64,000 nt of DNA from Apostichopus japonicus (lineage: Eukaryota; Echinodermata; Holothuroidea; Aspidochirotida; Stichopodidae): positions 8,030,001-8,094,000 of the forward strand of contig NC_092576.1 of NCBI RefSeq assembly GCF_037975245.1, in the 5' to 3' direction. The translations under genes and the position numbers were made by a program. Shown here piece by piece: positions 62,748-64,000 of this stretch; positions within the stretch are counted from its first letter, which is position 1; each line of letters begins with the position of its first letter. The notes beneath the pieces are model-generated. The model was not told where the DNA came from. It ran no database searches and saw nothing but the letters and a program-made list of their open reading frames with translations.

Positions 62748-63851
62748 CCTTATCTTCTGTTCCGGTGTCTAACATAAGATTAGTGGATTTTGGTGTTTCC
62801 TTCTCAAGAAGTGCCTTTTCATTTGTCTTTGCATCATATTCAATGTCATTAAATGTTTCAACGAGCTGTTTATTTTCGTACTCGTCGACATCATCTGTCT
62901 CTTCTTGGGTATCCGTGTCTAATTCTTCCTTTGTATCAGGTTCTATCTCATTAGCGGTACCACTGTCGATTAGTTCATCGTCATATGTTCCTACATTTAA
63001 TTCAGCAGTACCGCCTTCCATCATGTCACTTTCCTCCGTTTCCTTTAGCAAGAATAAAAAAAAAAGGGTTTTTTTTCGAACAGCAATTTAAGAAACCAAG
63101 ATTACACTGAATGTTATCATACATATACAAAATATGTAACCACAGATCTGCAAATTGATTTTGAAATGATAATTTAAAGAACATTACCCCCAATTTATTC
63201 CCCTTCGCCGACTCGATGGCATCTTTGACTGCTGCAAATGTAAAGTAAGATTCATGACGGATAAACAAGAAAATGAATTAAATTGCTTTGATATAGAGCG
63301 TTCTTTTGCCCAACTCAAATATGTCAATTGGTAATCTTGCATCCGCTACCATTCTAAATTAAAAACAAAACTTGTCAAAAGAAAATAATTACATACATGC
63401 ATCGGAAACTATTTTGTATTGATATACATACCTTCTTGCTCGGGATTTTCCCACACATCAGAATTTGGAAAACTTCTATAATCTACCTTCTGGCGCCGTG
63501 AGTGCAAATAAGGGGAAAAAATGCTCAATTTTGTATTGAAATTCTGGTGACATGTCCACTACAATATTATCGACATATGTCTTATTACGTTCTTCTAATG
63601 CATAACATAGCGCCTACACTTACTTCAGCAGTACCGCCCTCTATCATGTCATTTTCCTCCGTTTCCTTTAGCAGGAATAAACAAAAAGAATTTTTTCGAA
63701 CAGCAATTTAAGAAACCAAGATTACACTGAATGTTATCATACATTAACAAACTATGTAACCACAGATCTGCAAATTGATTTTGAAATGATAATGTAAAGA
63801 ACATTACCCCCAATGTATTCCCCTTCAGTGACTCGATGGCATATTTGACTG
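62748..63851 (-). CDS. acidic repeat protein with tandemly duplicated exons (partial)
   Basis: Five small exons can be placed on the minus strand, with matching phases. Alpha2 is 63851-63808 (VKYAIESLKGNTLG). Beta2 is 63665-63624 (ETEENDMIEGGTAE, donor GAA|GTAAGT). Gamma is 63489-63432 (KVDYRSFPNSDVWENPEQE). Alpha1 is 63231-63188 (VKDAIESAKGNKLG). Beta1 is 63042 to about 62748 (ETEESDMMEGGTAELNVGTY..), where the donor has been lost and the exon runs on for about 85 acidic residues to a likely donor AAGG|GTAAAA. If that donor is not used, the frame stops at 62635. The protein continues upstream beyond the window. No known domain is recognised; it shares motifs with the gene at 24-26 kb. Confidence 0.55.
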
Positions 63852-64000
63852 CTGCAAATGTAAGATAAAAGATTCATGACGGATAAACAAGAAAATGAAT
63901 TAAATTGCTTTGATACAGAGCGTTCTTTGCCCAACTCAAATGTGTTAATTGGTAATCATTCATCCGCTACCCATCTAAATTAAAAACAAAACTTGTCAGA
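63001..64000. repeat. ~622 bp tandem duplication covering exons alpha and beta
   Basis: 63001-63378 matches 63624-63999 with few differences, an offset of 621-623 bp. The unit carries one alpha and one beta exon; the second copy runs to the window edge. Confidence 0.9.

Overview
This is a window of an AT-rich, intron-rich animal genome. The introns are long and bounded by GT..AG. The gene families (a divergent Cys-loop receptor, a death-effector/B-box protein, Ig-superfamily receptors), the Kolobok-type DNA transposon and Tx1/L1-like LINE remnants, and the many homopolymer C/G tracts suggest a marine deuterostome invertebrate, most likely an echinoderm. The taxon is inferred from protein style only, not from a diagnostic marker.

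Layout. 0-5 kb: tandem repeats (13 bp, ~160 bp and ~190 bp units), no gene seen. 5.4-11.05 kb (+): a complete seven-exon nicotinic-receptor-like subunit. 11.4-11.65 kb: a minus-strand repeat with a hammerhead-ribozyme-like core. 16.65-19.37 kb (+): a three-exon protein with death effector domain, B-box, coiled coil and propeller-like C-terminus, with a one-base frame break in exon 1. 24.1-25.9 kb (-): two exons of an unrecognised helical and acidic protein. 29.2-58.3 kb: a tandem segmental duplication. Copy A (29.2-47.1) carries an Ig-domain receptor gene on +; copy B (47.2-58.3) is its decayed paralog. Copy A's second intron holds a 10.2 kb Kolobok-like transposon (32586-42805) with TTAA target duplications. 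That element encodes a P2X7-ballast-domain protein (+) and a THAP/DDE transposase (-). The matching intron of copy B keeps a single TTAA, so it looks like the empty site. 58.76-59.26 kb: a 504 bp ATCC/GTCC microsatellite. 59.26-62.4 kb (+): a broken LINE, itself interrupted by a 1.46 kb TTAA-type DNA element. 62.7-64 kb (-): tandemly duplicated small exons of a protein related in composition and motifs to the 24-26 kb gene; it runs off the window.

The themes are receptor-type genes, possibly immune (Ig receptor, DED/B-box protein), shaped by tandem duplication, transposon insertion and exon loss. All gene models were assembled by eye from reading-frame continuity, splice-site consensus and matching intron phases; no search was run. 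Several otherwise well-preserved coding regions differ from an open frame by a single base in a homopolymer run. That could be assembly error or real decay.
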